Source of the DNA: Lactobacillus delbrueckii
GTDB taxonomy: Bacteria; Bacillota; Bacilli; Lactobacillales; Lactobacillaceae
Length of the DNA stretch: 8,215 nt
Reading direction: 5' to 3'
Assembly: GCA_004556255.1 (NCBI GenBank)
Contig: SFHY01000052.1
Coordinates: 1 to 8,215 of the forward strand
The translations under genes and the position numbers were made by a program. Under the pieces are notes generated by a model. That model did not search any database. It was given only the letters and a program-made list of their open reading frames with translations, and was not told where the DNA came from. Positions 1-5,372 of this stretch are shown piece after piece. The number at the start of each line of letters is the position of its first letter. Positions within the stretch are counted from its first letter, which is position 1.

Positions 1-333
1 TTCTGGCTGGTAACTTTTGCGGAAATCACTGATATCGACCAGGCGGAAAAGCTGAAGGGGACGGAAATCTTGATCAGCGAAGAAGACCAGGGGGAACTGC
101 CTGACGGGGTCTACTACTACAGAGACCTCTTGGGCTGCAAGGTTTTCGACGATGAAAGCGGGGAAGAAATCGGCGAACTGACGGATATCGAAGCCCCAGG
201 CGCCAATGACATCTGGGAAGTAACTGACGAAAACGGCAAGAGCTTCTGGCTCCCATACATCCCGCAAGTCGTTAAGAGCGTGGATATTGCTAAAAAAGAA
301 GTCCGGGTTGAATTAATGGAGGGCTTGAGATAG
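1..333 (+). CDS. rimM: Ribosome maturation factor RimM (3' part, 5' end outside window)
   Basis: RimM binds ribosomal protein S19 and assists assembly and processing of the 30S subunit head in the cytoplasm. The reading frame is open from base 1 and gives 110 codons before TAG; a complete RimM is about 170 residues, so roughly the first third is missing. The visible part contains the end of the N-terminal RimM domain (a stretch resembling 'ItDIDqAEkLKGtEIlI') and then the PRC-barrel-like C-terminal domain with the typical YYYRDLLG, GELTDIEAPGANDIWEV and LPYIPQVVK segments. A TTG at 70 could be mistaken for a start, but RimM homology continues upstream of it. The stop overlaps the GTG start of trmD by one base, which indicates translational coupling in the classic rpsP-rimM-trmD order. 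Very sure. Confidence 0.95.
   Translation, partial: FWLVTFAEITDIDQAEKLKGTEILISEEDQGELPDGVYYYRDLLGCKVFDDESGEEIGELTDIEAPGANDIWEVTDENGKSFWLPYIPQVVKSVDIAKKEVRVELMEGLR
318..323 (+). promoter_or_regulatory. Ribosome binding site of trmD
   Basis: GGAGGG lies inside the last codons of rimM, nine bases before the GTG at 333. It supports GTG as the trmD start and fits coupled translation of the two genes. Confidence 0.7.
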
Positions 334-1061
334 TGAACATCAATGTATTGACCCTGTTTCCTGAAATGTTTACCCCCTTGCAGGTTTCCCTGCTGGGCCG
401 GGGGCAGGAAGATGGCAAGTGGAAGTTGAACCTGGTCAATTTCCGCGATTTTTCTGACCGGCCGCACAAGTCCGTCGATGACACTCCTTATGGGGGCGGG
501 GCCGGGATGGTTCTGCAGGTGATGCCGATCAAGAAGGCCCTTGATTCCCTGGAAAACAAGGGCAAGGTCATCATTACGGCTCCCCAAGGGAAGACCTTCA
601 ATGAACAGATGGCCCAGGAATGGTCCAAGGAAGAAAACCTGACCTTCATTTGCGGGCACTTTGAAGGCTTTGACCAGCGGGTTTACGATCTGGCTGACGA
701 AACTGTGTCAATTGGCGACTACGTTTTGACTGGCGGGGAGTTGCCAACTATGAGCATGATCGACGCCACTGTCCGCCTTTTGCCAGGGATTTTGGGCAAT
801 GCCTTGTCACCAGTTGAAGAATCCTTCTCAGATGGTCTTCTGGAATATCCGCAATACACCCGGCCAGCTGATTTTGAGGGGCAAAAGGTGCCGGAAGTAC
901 TCCTTTCAGGCAACCATGGCAAGATCGATGAATGGCGGCACTACCAGGCTTTGAAGGCCACCAAGCTGCACCGGCCGGACCTGCTGGAGAAGCGGGACTT
1001 GACCCCGGAAGAGGTCAGAATGCTGCGGCAGATCAGAGAAGACGAGCAGGCAGAAGACTAG
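333..1061 (+). CDS. trmD: tRNA (guanine-N1)-methyltransferase TrmD
   Basis: TrmD uses S-adenosylmethionine to methylate N1 of G37 beside the anticodon of tRNAs reading CNN codons, which prevents +1 frameshifting; it acts as a cytoplasmic SPOUT (trefoil-knot) homodimer. The 242-residue product has normal family length. Visible signatures are PYGGGAGMV (about residues 52-60), CGHFEGFDQRV (107-117), the knot motif SIGDYVLTGGELP (126-138) and a C-terminal block with SDGLLEYPQYTRP, where Asp167 corresponds to the catalytic aspartate of the family, followed by LLSGNHGKIDEWR. The second motif reads GHFEGFDQR where E. coli has GRYEGIDER; I regard this as lineage variation, not inactivation. The start is GTG with a good ribosome binding site, overlapping the rimM stop. 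The SNF2 gene follows after 19 bases. Essential in many bacteria. Confidence 0.97.
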   Translation: MNINVLTLFPEMFTPLQVSLLGRGQEDGKWKLNLVNFRDFSDRPHKSVDDTPYGGGAGMVLQVMPIKKALDSLENKGKVIITAPQGKTFNEQMAQEWSKEENLTFICGHFEGFDQRVYDLADETVSIGDYVLTGGELPTMSMIDATVRLLPGILGNALSPVEESFSDGLLEYPQYTRPADFEGQKVPEVLLSGNHGKIDEWRHYQALKATKLHRPDLLEKRDLTPEEVRMLRQIREDEQAED

Positions 1062-1070
1062 TTAAAGAAT

Positions 1071-1076
1071 AGGTGA
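1071..1076 (+). promoter_or_regulatory. Ribosome binding site deciding the SNF2 gene start
   Basis: AGGTGA sits four bases before ATG 1081. An in-frame TTG at 1078 is too close to this site (one base), so ATG 1081 is the preferred start. Confidence 0.5.
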
Positions 1077-1080
1077 TTTG

Positions 1081-4000
1081 ATGACGCTGCAATGGAGAAA
1101 GCTTTTTTCCAACCGGATCCTGGACCGGGGAAGGGACTATTGGAAAAGGGACTGGGTTTACGCGCCCAGCTACAGCGAATTGCCAGCCGGTATCCACTGC
1201 CGGGTGGGCAAGCCCGGGCAGAGCTATGACGTAGAAATCGACTTTTCCGATGACTGGAGCGAGATCAAGTGGATGGACTGCGACTGCCCATACGCTTCTG
1301 AAGGCTACAATTGCAAGCACGAAGCAGCCTGCTTGTACGCCACGGAGCTTTTTATCGAAGGGATGCAGGCCATTCAGGAACCCTTGACCAGCGAATTGCC
1401 AGCAAGCGACCGCAAGAAACGGCAGGAAGAGATCATTGAAAAGGTCTACGGCCTGGGGAAAAAATACGTCAATTATATCTTTGACCCTGGCAAGATTCTT
1501 GCATCGGTTGACTTTGACCCGGTCCTTTGGGAGCGGATCTGGGATAATCCAGCCCTGGCCCACTTAGTCGCTGTTAACCTGGATGACAGCCGGGCTCATG
1601 CTGACCAGCCCCTGTTAACGGCTACCGGCTTCAGCTATTTCGCCAACCGCGGGAATGGGGACAGGGTAAGCGTTAAAGTTGGCCTTAAGCAAGTAAGCGA
1701 GCTGAAATGCAATATTGCTGAATGCAAGCAGGATGAAATTACCGGTCCCTGCCGGCATGAGATCGCCCTCTTGCAGAAGCTGGTCTTGATGATCATGCGG
1801 GAAAACCCGGGTGAAGTGACTGATTACCAGGCAGACCGCGCCCTGTCCCGGGCAGAGATGCTGGAAGAATTTGACCGGGATGCTTTAGAGGACGTGAAGC
1901 TTTTTGCCCAGCTTGAAAAAGAGCCAGGCGGGTCCTTTTCAGTCAAGTTTAAAGTTGGCCAAAAGCGCCTTTACGTGGTCAAAAACATCCAGAATTTTGT
2001 CGACGATGTCTTAAGCTGGCGGCCAATGTCCCTGGGCAAGGAAGAAGTCTTGCTGTCACCGGATTCTTTTGACCCGGCCAGCCAGCGCCTGTTCAGTTTT
2101 TTGGCCACAATCGCGGCCGATGGGGCAGACATTTACGGGGGGACAAAAAGAAGCATTGAGATCGCTTCCGGCAGGATTGACAGCTTTTTCGCGGCAGTTG
2201 AAGGCAGCGAAGTTGAAAATTTGGACAATAAGCAGGTCGTTCCTGCCAAGCGGGGCGAACTGGAGAAAGCTGAGCTTGAGATCGACGTATACGGGAGCCG
2301 GGGGATCAGCATTACTGGGAATTGCCCGCCGGTACTCCGGGGCATCCGGGCCAGCTACCAGCTGACAGATGAGGCTTTTATCGCCGGCAAGCTCGGCAAT
2401 ATGCTGTACGCCCTTTTTGGCAATAAAGAAAACATTGACGTGTCCTTTGACATAAACCAGCTGAGCCAATTCAAGGCCACTGTCCTGCCACTTTTGCAAA
2501 AATACAGCAACTTGACCATTAGCCCGGCTGCCCAGCAGCTTTTAGAAGAAGCGGGAGGCCTGGAAAAGAGCCAGCTGCGTCTGGATGTTGAGGGCGATGA
2601 TGTAGTTGGCCAGACCCGGGTCTTTTACCAGGGCAAATCGCTTCGCTTGGGCGAAAGCGGGGAGCGGGCAGTTAAGCGGGACTGGTACAAGGAAAAGAAG
2701 CTGGCTGACCTGCTGGAGAAATATTTTGACCTGGAAGACGGCGACTGCCGCTTGGACAAGGGGGATGACGATGCGGTATACCAGCTTTTGGAAGGGATGC
2801 CGAAATTGCTTGCCGCCTTTGATGAAGTTGAAGTTACTCCAGCCTTTAAAAAGCTCAAGCTTAAAGACAAGCTGAATCTGGCTTTTGGCCTTTCCTTAAG
2901 TGACGGCCTTTTGCGCCTGGACCTGAAAAGCGACTTAAGTCCGGAAGAATTGGCGGAAGTTTTGAGCCAGTATAAGGACCGGAAGAAGTACATCCGCTTG
3001 AAAAACGGCAGCTTCCTTAGTCCAGACAGCCAGGACTTGGAAAAGCTGGCCCTTTTGGCTAAAAACTTAGATTTAACCGCTAAGGATTTTGGCAAAGAAC
3101 AGCTGGAAATGCCGGCCTACCGGGCCCTTTACGTCGATCAGCTCTTAAAAGAGCAGGAGATGGGCGAAATTGAGCGCGACGACCACTTCCAGCAGTTGAT
3201 TGCTGATTTTGACCAAAAAGAAGCGCCGCTAAAACTGCCAGCCAGCCTGGAGAAGATCCTCCGGCCTTATCAAAAGACCGGAACTGCCTGGATGAACCGG
3301 TTGGCCCAGCATGGCTTTGGCGGGATTCTGGCGGATGAAATGGGTCTGGGCAAGACCTTGCAGGTGATCAGCCTCCTGGCCAGTCAAAAGGACCAGCCAA
3401 GCTTGATCGTGGCTCCGGCCTCTCTCGTTCTTAACTGGGAAGCTGAGTTTAAAAAGTTTTCCCCGGAAATGAAGACCCTGGTTTTGTTAGGCTCTAAGAA
3501 AGAACGAAGCGGGCAATTGGCAGACTTGACGGATATTGACGTTGTGATTACTTCTTATGACCTGCTTAAGCGCGATATCGCCAACTACGCCCCGCATACT
3601 TTTGCCTATGAAGTAATCGATGAGGCGCAGATGATCAAAAATCCGCGGACAGCCGCGGCTAAGGCGGTTTCCGTGGTTAAGGCCAAACACCGCTTTGCCT
3701 TGACCGGGACGCCGATTGAAAACCGCTTAAGTGAGCTGTGGAGTATTTTTAACTTCGTCATGCCGGGCTTTTTAAAGAGTTACCGGGAATTCAAGAAGAA
3801 TTTTGAAAGCCCGATCGTTAAGGAAGACGACCAGGACTGCCTGGCCCGGCTCAGTCAGATGGTCGGCCCCTTTATCCTCCGCCGCTTGAAAAAAGACGTC
3901 CTCAAGGACCTGCCGGACAAGCTAGAGGAAGTCCGCTATGTCGGCATGGGCAAGGAGCAAAGAAAGCTCTATGACGCTGAAATTGCCCGCCTAAAGACGA

Positions 4001-4638
4001 AAATCATGGCTGAGGACGATGAAGGTATCAAGCGCGAGCAGATTGAGATTCTGGCGGCATTGACCAGGATCAGGGAAATCTGCTGCGACCCGGGCCTGCT
4101 TTATGAAGACTATAAGGGCGAATCTGAAAAGCGCCTGGCCTGCGTGGATTTGATCAAGAGTGCGATTGACGGGGGCCACAAGGTCCTGCTTTTCTCCCAG
4201 TTTACCAGCATGCTGGACCTGCTGGAAGAAAGCTTTGAAGCTGAAGAAATCGGCTATAGCCGGATTGACGGGCAGACGCCAAAGGCTGTCCGGCTGAATT
4301 TGGTCAACAGATTCAATAAAGCAGACAGTCCGGCTAAGGTCTTCTTGATTTCCCTTAAGGCCGGGGGGACTGGCCTTAACTTGACCGGGGCGGATACCGT
4401 CATTCACTATGATCCATGGTGGAACGTGGCGACCCAGAACCAGGCAACTGACCGGGCCCACCGGATCGGCCAGGAAAAGAAGGTAACGGTCTACAAGCTG
4501 ATTGCCAAGGACACGGTTGAAGAAGCTATTTTGGACTTGCAGGAAGCCAAGAGCCAGCTGGCGCAAGGTATCTTGACAGCAGAGTCGGTTTCCAGCGCCA
4601 GCCTGCAAAAGGAAGACTTGCTCAAGATTTTGGACTAA
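1081..4638 (+). CDS. SWIM zinc-finger SNF2-family DNA-dependent ATPase (helicase-like)
   Basis: A large (1185 aa) bacterial SNF2-type superfamily 2 ATPase, expected to translocate on double-stranded DNA using ATP and remodel protein-DNA complexes; its bacterial role is not established. Near the N terminus is a SWIM zinc finger (C67-x-C69 ... C78-x-H80), for nucleic acid or protein binding. A second Cys/His cluster follows (C210, C215, C224, H226). Residues about 250-700 match the general layout of the bacterial SNF2-associated region. The ATPase core starts at LRPYQ (727-731) and has motif I DEMGLGKT (752-759, Lys758), motif II DEAQ (847-850), motif III LTGTPIEN (874-881), motif IV VLLFSQF (from 1035), DPWWN (1111-1115) and motif VI QATDRAHRIGQ (1121-1131). 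All catalytic motifs are intact. It starts 19 bases after trmD with no visible terminator or promoter between, so it is probably co-transcribed. Its codons are GC3-rich like trmD, with no sign of recent transfer. Confidence 0.95.
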   Translation: MTLQWRKLFSNRILDRGRDYWKRDWVYAPSYSELPAGIHCRVGKPGQSYDVEIDFSDDWSEIKWMDCDCPYASEGYNCKHEAACLYATELFIEGMQAIQEPLTSELPASDRKKRQEEIIEKVYGLGKKYVNYIFDPGKILASVDFDPVLWERIWDNPALAHLVAVNLDDSRAHADQPLLTATGFSYFANRGNGDRVSVKVGLKQVSELKCNIAECKQDEITGPCRHEIALLQKLVLMIMRENPGEVTDYQADRALSRAEMLEEFDRDALEDVKLFAQLEKEPGGSFSVKFKVGQKRLYVVKNIQNFVDDVLSWRPMSLGKEEVLLSPDSFDPASQRLFSFLATIAADGADIYGGTKRSIEIASGRIDSFFAAVEGSEVENLDNKQVVPAKRGELEKAELEIDVYGSRGISITGNCPPVLRGIRASYQLTDEAFIAGKLGNMLYALFGNKENIDVSFDINQLSQFKATVLPLLQKYSNLTISPAAQQLLEEAGGLEKSQLRLDVEGDDVVGQTRVFYQGKSLRLGESGERAVKRDWYKEKKLADLLEKYFDLEDGDCRLDKGDDDAVYQLLEGMPKLLAAFDEVEVTPAFKKLKLKDKLNLAFGLSLSDGLLRLDLKSDLSPEELAEVLSQYKDRKKYIRLKNGSFLSPDSQDLEKLALLAKNLDLTAKDFGKEQLEMPAYRALYVDQLLKEQEMGEIERDDHFQQLIADFDQKEAPLKLPASLEKILRPYQKTGTAWMNRLAQHGFGGILADEMGLGKTLQVISLLASQKDQPSLIVAPASLVLNWEAEFKKFSPEMKTLVLLGSKKERSGQLADLTDIDVVITSYDLLKRDIANYAPHTFAYEVIDEAQMIKNPRTAAAKAVSVVKAKHRFALTGTPIENRLSELWSIFNFVMPGFLKSYREFKKNFESPIVKEDDQDCLARLSQMVGPFILRRLKKDVLKDLPDKLEEVRYVGMGKEQRKLYDAEIARLKTKIMAEDDEGIKREQIEILAALTRIREICCDPGLLYEDYKGESEKRLACVDLIKSAIDGGHKVLLFSQFTSMLDLLEESFEAEEIGYSRIDGQTPKAVRLNLVNRFNKADSPAKVFLISLKAGGTGLNLTGADTVIHYDPWWNVATQNQATDRAHRIGQEKKVTVYKLIAKDTVEEAILDLQEAKSQLAQGILTAESVSSASLQKEDLLKILD

Positions 4639-4644
4639 AGAAGC

Positions 4645-4673
4645 TTGCTTTGCCTGGCCAAAGATGGTATTCT
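4645..4673 (+). promoter_or_regulatory. Predicted rplS promoter (extended -10)
   Basis: TTGCTT (4645-4650) and TATTCT (4668-4673) are separated by 17 bases, with an extended -10 TGG directly before TATTCT. Transcription would begin near 4680, exactly where the structured leader begins. It allows rplS to be expressed independently of the upstream genes. A second reading, TTGCCT at 4650 with TATTAG at 4673, is also 17 bases apart but would start inside the leader stem. Confidence 0.55.
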
Positions 4674-4680
4674 ATTAGAC

Positions 4681-4752
4681 GTGGTATTTTGCCAATAAAG
4701 ATTAGGGGTGTTCCGCTGGCCCAGAGAGGTTGATGAATGCCGTAGAAGGAGA
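4681..4752 (+). promoter_or_regulatory. Structured rplS 5' leader, candidate L19 autoregulatory leader
   Basis: The stretch between promoter and rplS can fold in two incompatible ways. A long-range stem pairs 4681-4689 (GUGGUAUUU) with 4735-4743 (GAAUGCCGU), nine pairs including wobbles, ending just before the ribosome binding site. Alternatively a local hairpin pairs UGGUA (4682-4686) with UGCCA (4690-4694). The enclosed part contains GGGGUGUUCCGCUGG and AGAGGUUGAUG blocks. Ribosomal protein L19 leaders that allow feedback by free L19 are known in Firmicutes, and position and layout fit; identity with that family is from position and structure, not from an alignment. Confidence 0.5.
4746..4751 (+). 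promoter_or_regulatory. Ribosome binding site of rplS
   Basis: AAGGAG ends eight bases before ATG 4760. This fixes the start at 4760 rather than at the in-frame ATG 4733 or TTG 4730, which would add residues not found at the L19 N terminus. Confidence 0.75.
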
Positions 4753-4759
4753 AACAATA

Positions 4760-5107
4760 ATGGATCCATTAATTCAAGAATTGACTAAAGAACAACTTCG
4801 TGACGACATGCCTGAATTCCGTGCCGGGGACACTGTTCGTGTTCACGTACGTGTTGTTGAAGGTACTCACGAACGTATCCAGATCTTCGAAGGTGTCGTA
4901 ATCAAGAAGAAGGGCGCTGGCATCGGTGCTACTTACACTGTTCGTAAGATCGCTTCCGGCGTTGGCGTTGAACGGACTTTCCCAGTTAACACTCCACGTG
5001 TTGCCAAGGTTGAAGTTACCCGTCACGGCCGCGTACGTCGTGCTAAGCTTTACTACCTGCGGACTCGTAGCGGTAAGGCTGCTCGTATCGCAGAACGTCG
5101 TCGTTAA
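4760..5107 (+). CDS. rplS: 50S ribosomal protein L19
   Basis: L19 is a structural protein of the large ribosomal subunit located near the interface with the 30S subunit. The product is 115 residues, the normal length, beginning MDPLIQELTKEQLR and containing the family hallmarks FRAGDTVRVHVRVVEG, RIQIFEGVVI, GIGATYTVRKIASGVGVERTFP and a basic C-terminal RRAKLYYLR segment ending in arginines. Codon use differs sharply from its neighbours: arginine is mostly CGT, valine mostly GTT and threonine mostly ACT, as expected for a highly expressed gene, while the SNF2 gene uses CGG/CGC and GTC. It has its own promoter, leader and terminator, so it is effectively a single-gene unit that may also receive read-through from the trmD-SNF2 transcript. 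Confidence 0.98.
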   Translation: MDPLIQELTKEQLRDDMPEFRAGDTVRVHVRVVEGTHERIQIFEGVVIKKKGAGIGATYTVRKIASGVGVERTFPVNTPRVAKVEVTRHGRVRRAKLYYLRTRSGKAARIAERRR

Positions 5108-5124
5108 TTCTGACAACGAATCTG

Positions 5125-5160
5125 AAACTGCTTTGCATTTTGCAAGGCAGTTTTATTTTT
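5125..5160 (+). terminator. Intrinsic terminator after rplS
   Basis: The arm from A5127 (ACTGCTTTGCA) pairs along 11 bases with TGCAAGGCAGT ending at 5151, one G-U included, around a TTT loop. Flanking A and T residues extend it by two pairs. It is followed directly by a T-rich tract (TTTTATTTTT, 5151-5160). A textbook Rho-independent terminator 17 bases after the rplS stop codon. Confidence 0.92.
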
Positions 5161-5242
5161 GCCAAAAAACCTAAAAAGCAAAACACTTTTTCTGACTAAT
5201 TATAGCTTTTACCTTAAAAATAATCCGCTTTTTACCAAAATT

Positions 5243-5255
5243 TATACTTAGTATA
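5243..5255 (+). repeat. Perfect inverted repeat TATACT-T-AGTATA
   Basis: A perfect 6+1+6 palindrome about 118 bases upstream of the nucleotidase start. Its half site ATACT/AGTAT recurs at the predicted nucleotidase -10 (5323-5335), so it may be an operator; it could also be part of a second promoter (TATATT at 5252). Function is inferred. Confidence 0.4.
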
Positions 5256-5298
5256 TTGGGAAAAAGCAATTGTTTGTCCTTTACAGCCGAACTTTCTC

Positions 5299-5327
5299 TG
5301 TTAACTAGCTGTATTTTACGCTATACT
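5299..5327 (+). promoter_or_regulatory. Predicted promoter of the 5'-nucleotidase gene
   Basis: TATACT (5322-5327) is a good -10 (5 of 6). At 17 bases upstream lies only the poor -35 TGTTAA (5299-5304), which suggests dependence on an activator or weak basal expression. The expected start near 5334 gives a 5' untranslated region of about 40 bases. The -35 and -10 areas overlap an 11-bp direct repeat. Confidence 0.5.
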
Positions 5328-5335
5328 AGCAGTAT
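5304..5335 (+). repeat. Direct repeat ACTAGC(T/A)GTAT, 21-bp period, on the nucleotidase promoter
   Basis: ACTAGCTGTAT (5304-5314) and ACTAGCAGTAT (5325-5335) match at 10 of 11 positions and are 21 bases apart, two helical turns, so they face the same side of the DNA. The second copy covers the -10 end and the expected transcription start. The layout suggests a dimeric regulator, by inference. Confidence 0.5.
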
Positions 5336-5362
5336 GCTGTTGTTTAATATTGAGTAATTCAC

Positions 5363-5367
5363 GGAGG
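5363..5367 (+). promoter_or_regulatory. Ribosome binding site of the 5'-nucleotidase gene
   Basis: GGAGG five bases before ATG 5373. It fixes the start and gives a product with a complete signal peptide. Confidence 0.75.
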
Positions 5368-5372
5368 AAAAC

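Noticed and set aside
70..333. A separate 87-residue gene starting at TTG 70
   Set aside because: It is the C-terminal part of rimM; RimM-like sequence continues in frame to base 1 and no ribosome binding site precedes the TTG.
117..659. Minus-strand frame of 180 codons across rimM/trmD
   Set aside because: Antisense to two clearly coding, conserved genes, no recognisable motif and no ribosome binding site; typical shadow in GC3-rich DNA.
1033..1563. Minus-strand frame of 176 codons over the start of the SNF2 gene
   Set aside because: Lies opposite the SWIM finger coding region, has no domain signature and would overlap both trmD and the SNF2 gene.
3991..4608. Minus-strand frame of 205 codons over the helicase C-terminal motifs
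   Set aside because: The plus strand encodes invariant SNF2 motifs here; the antisense product shows no recognisable family.
4682..4694. Hairpin as a terminator for the SNF2 gene
   Set aside because: The stem is short and followed by AATAAAG, not a T-tract; it lies downstream of the rplS promoter and fits the leader better.
4769..5116. Minus-strand 115-codon frame opposite rplS
   Set aside because: Antisense frame created by the strong codon bias of rplS; same length as L19 by coincidence, with no homology or start signals.
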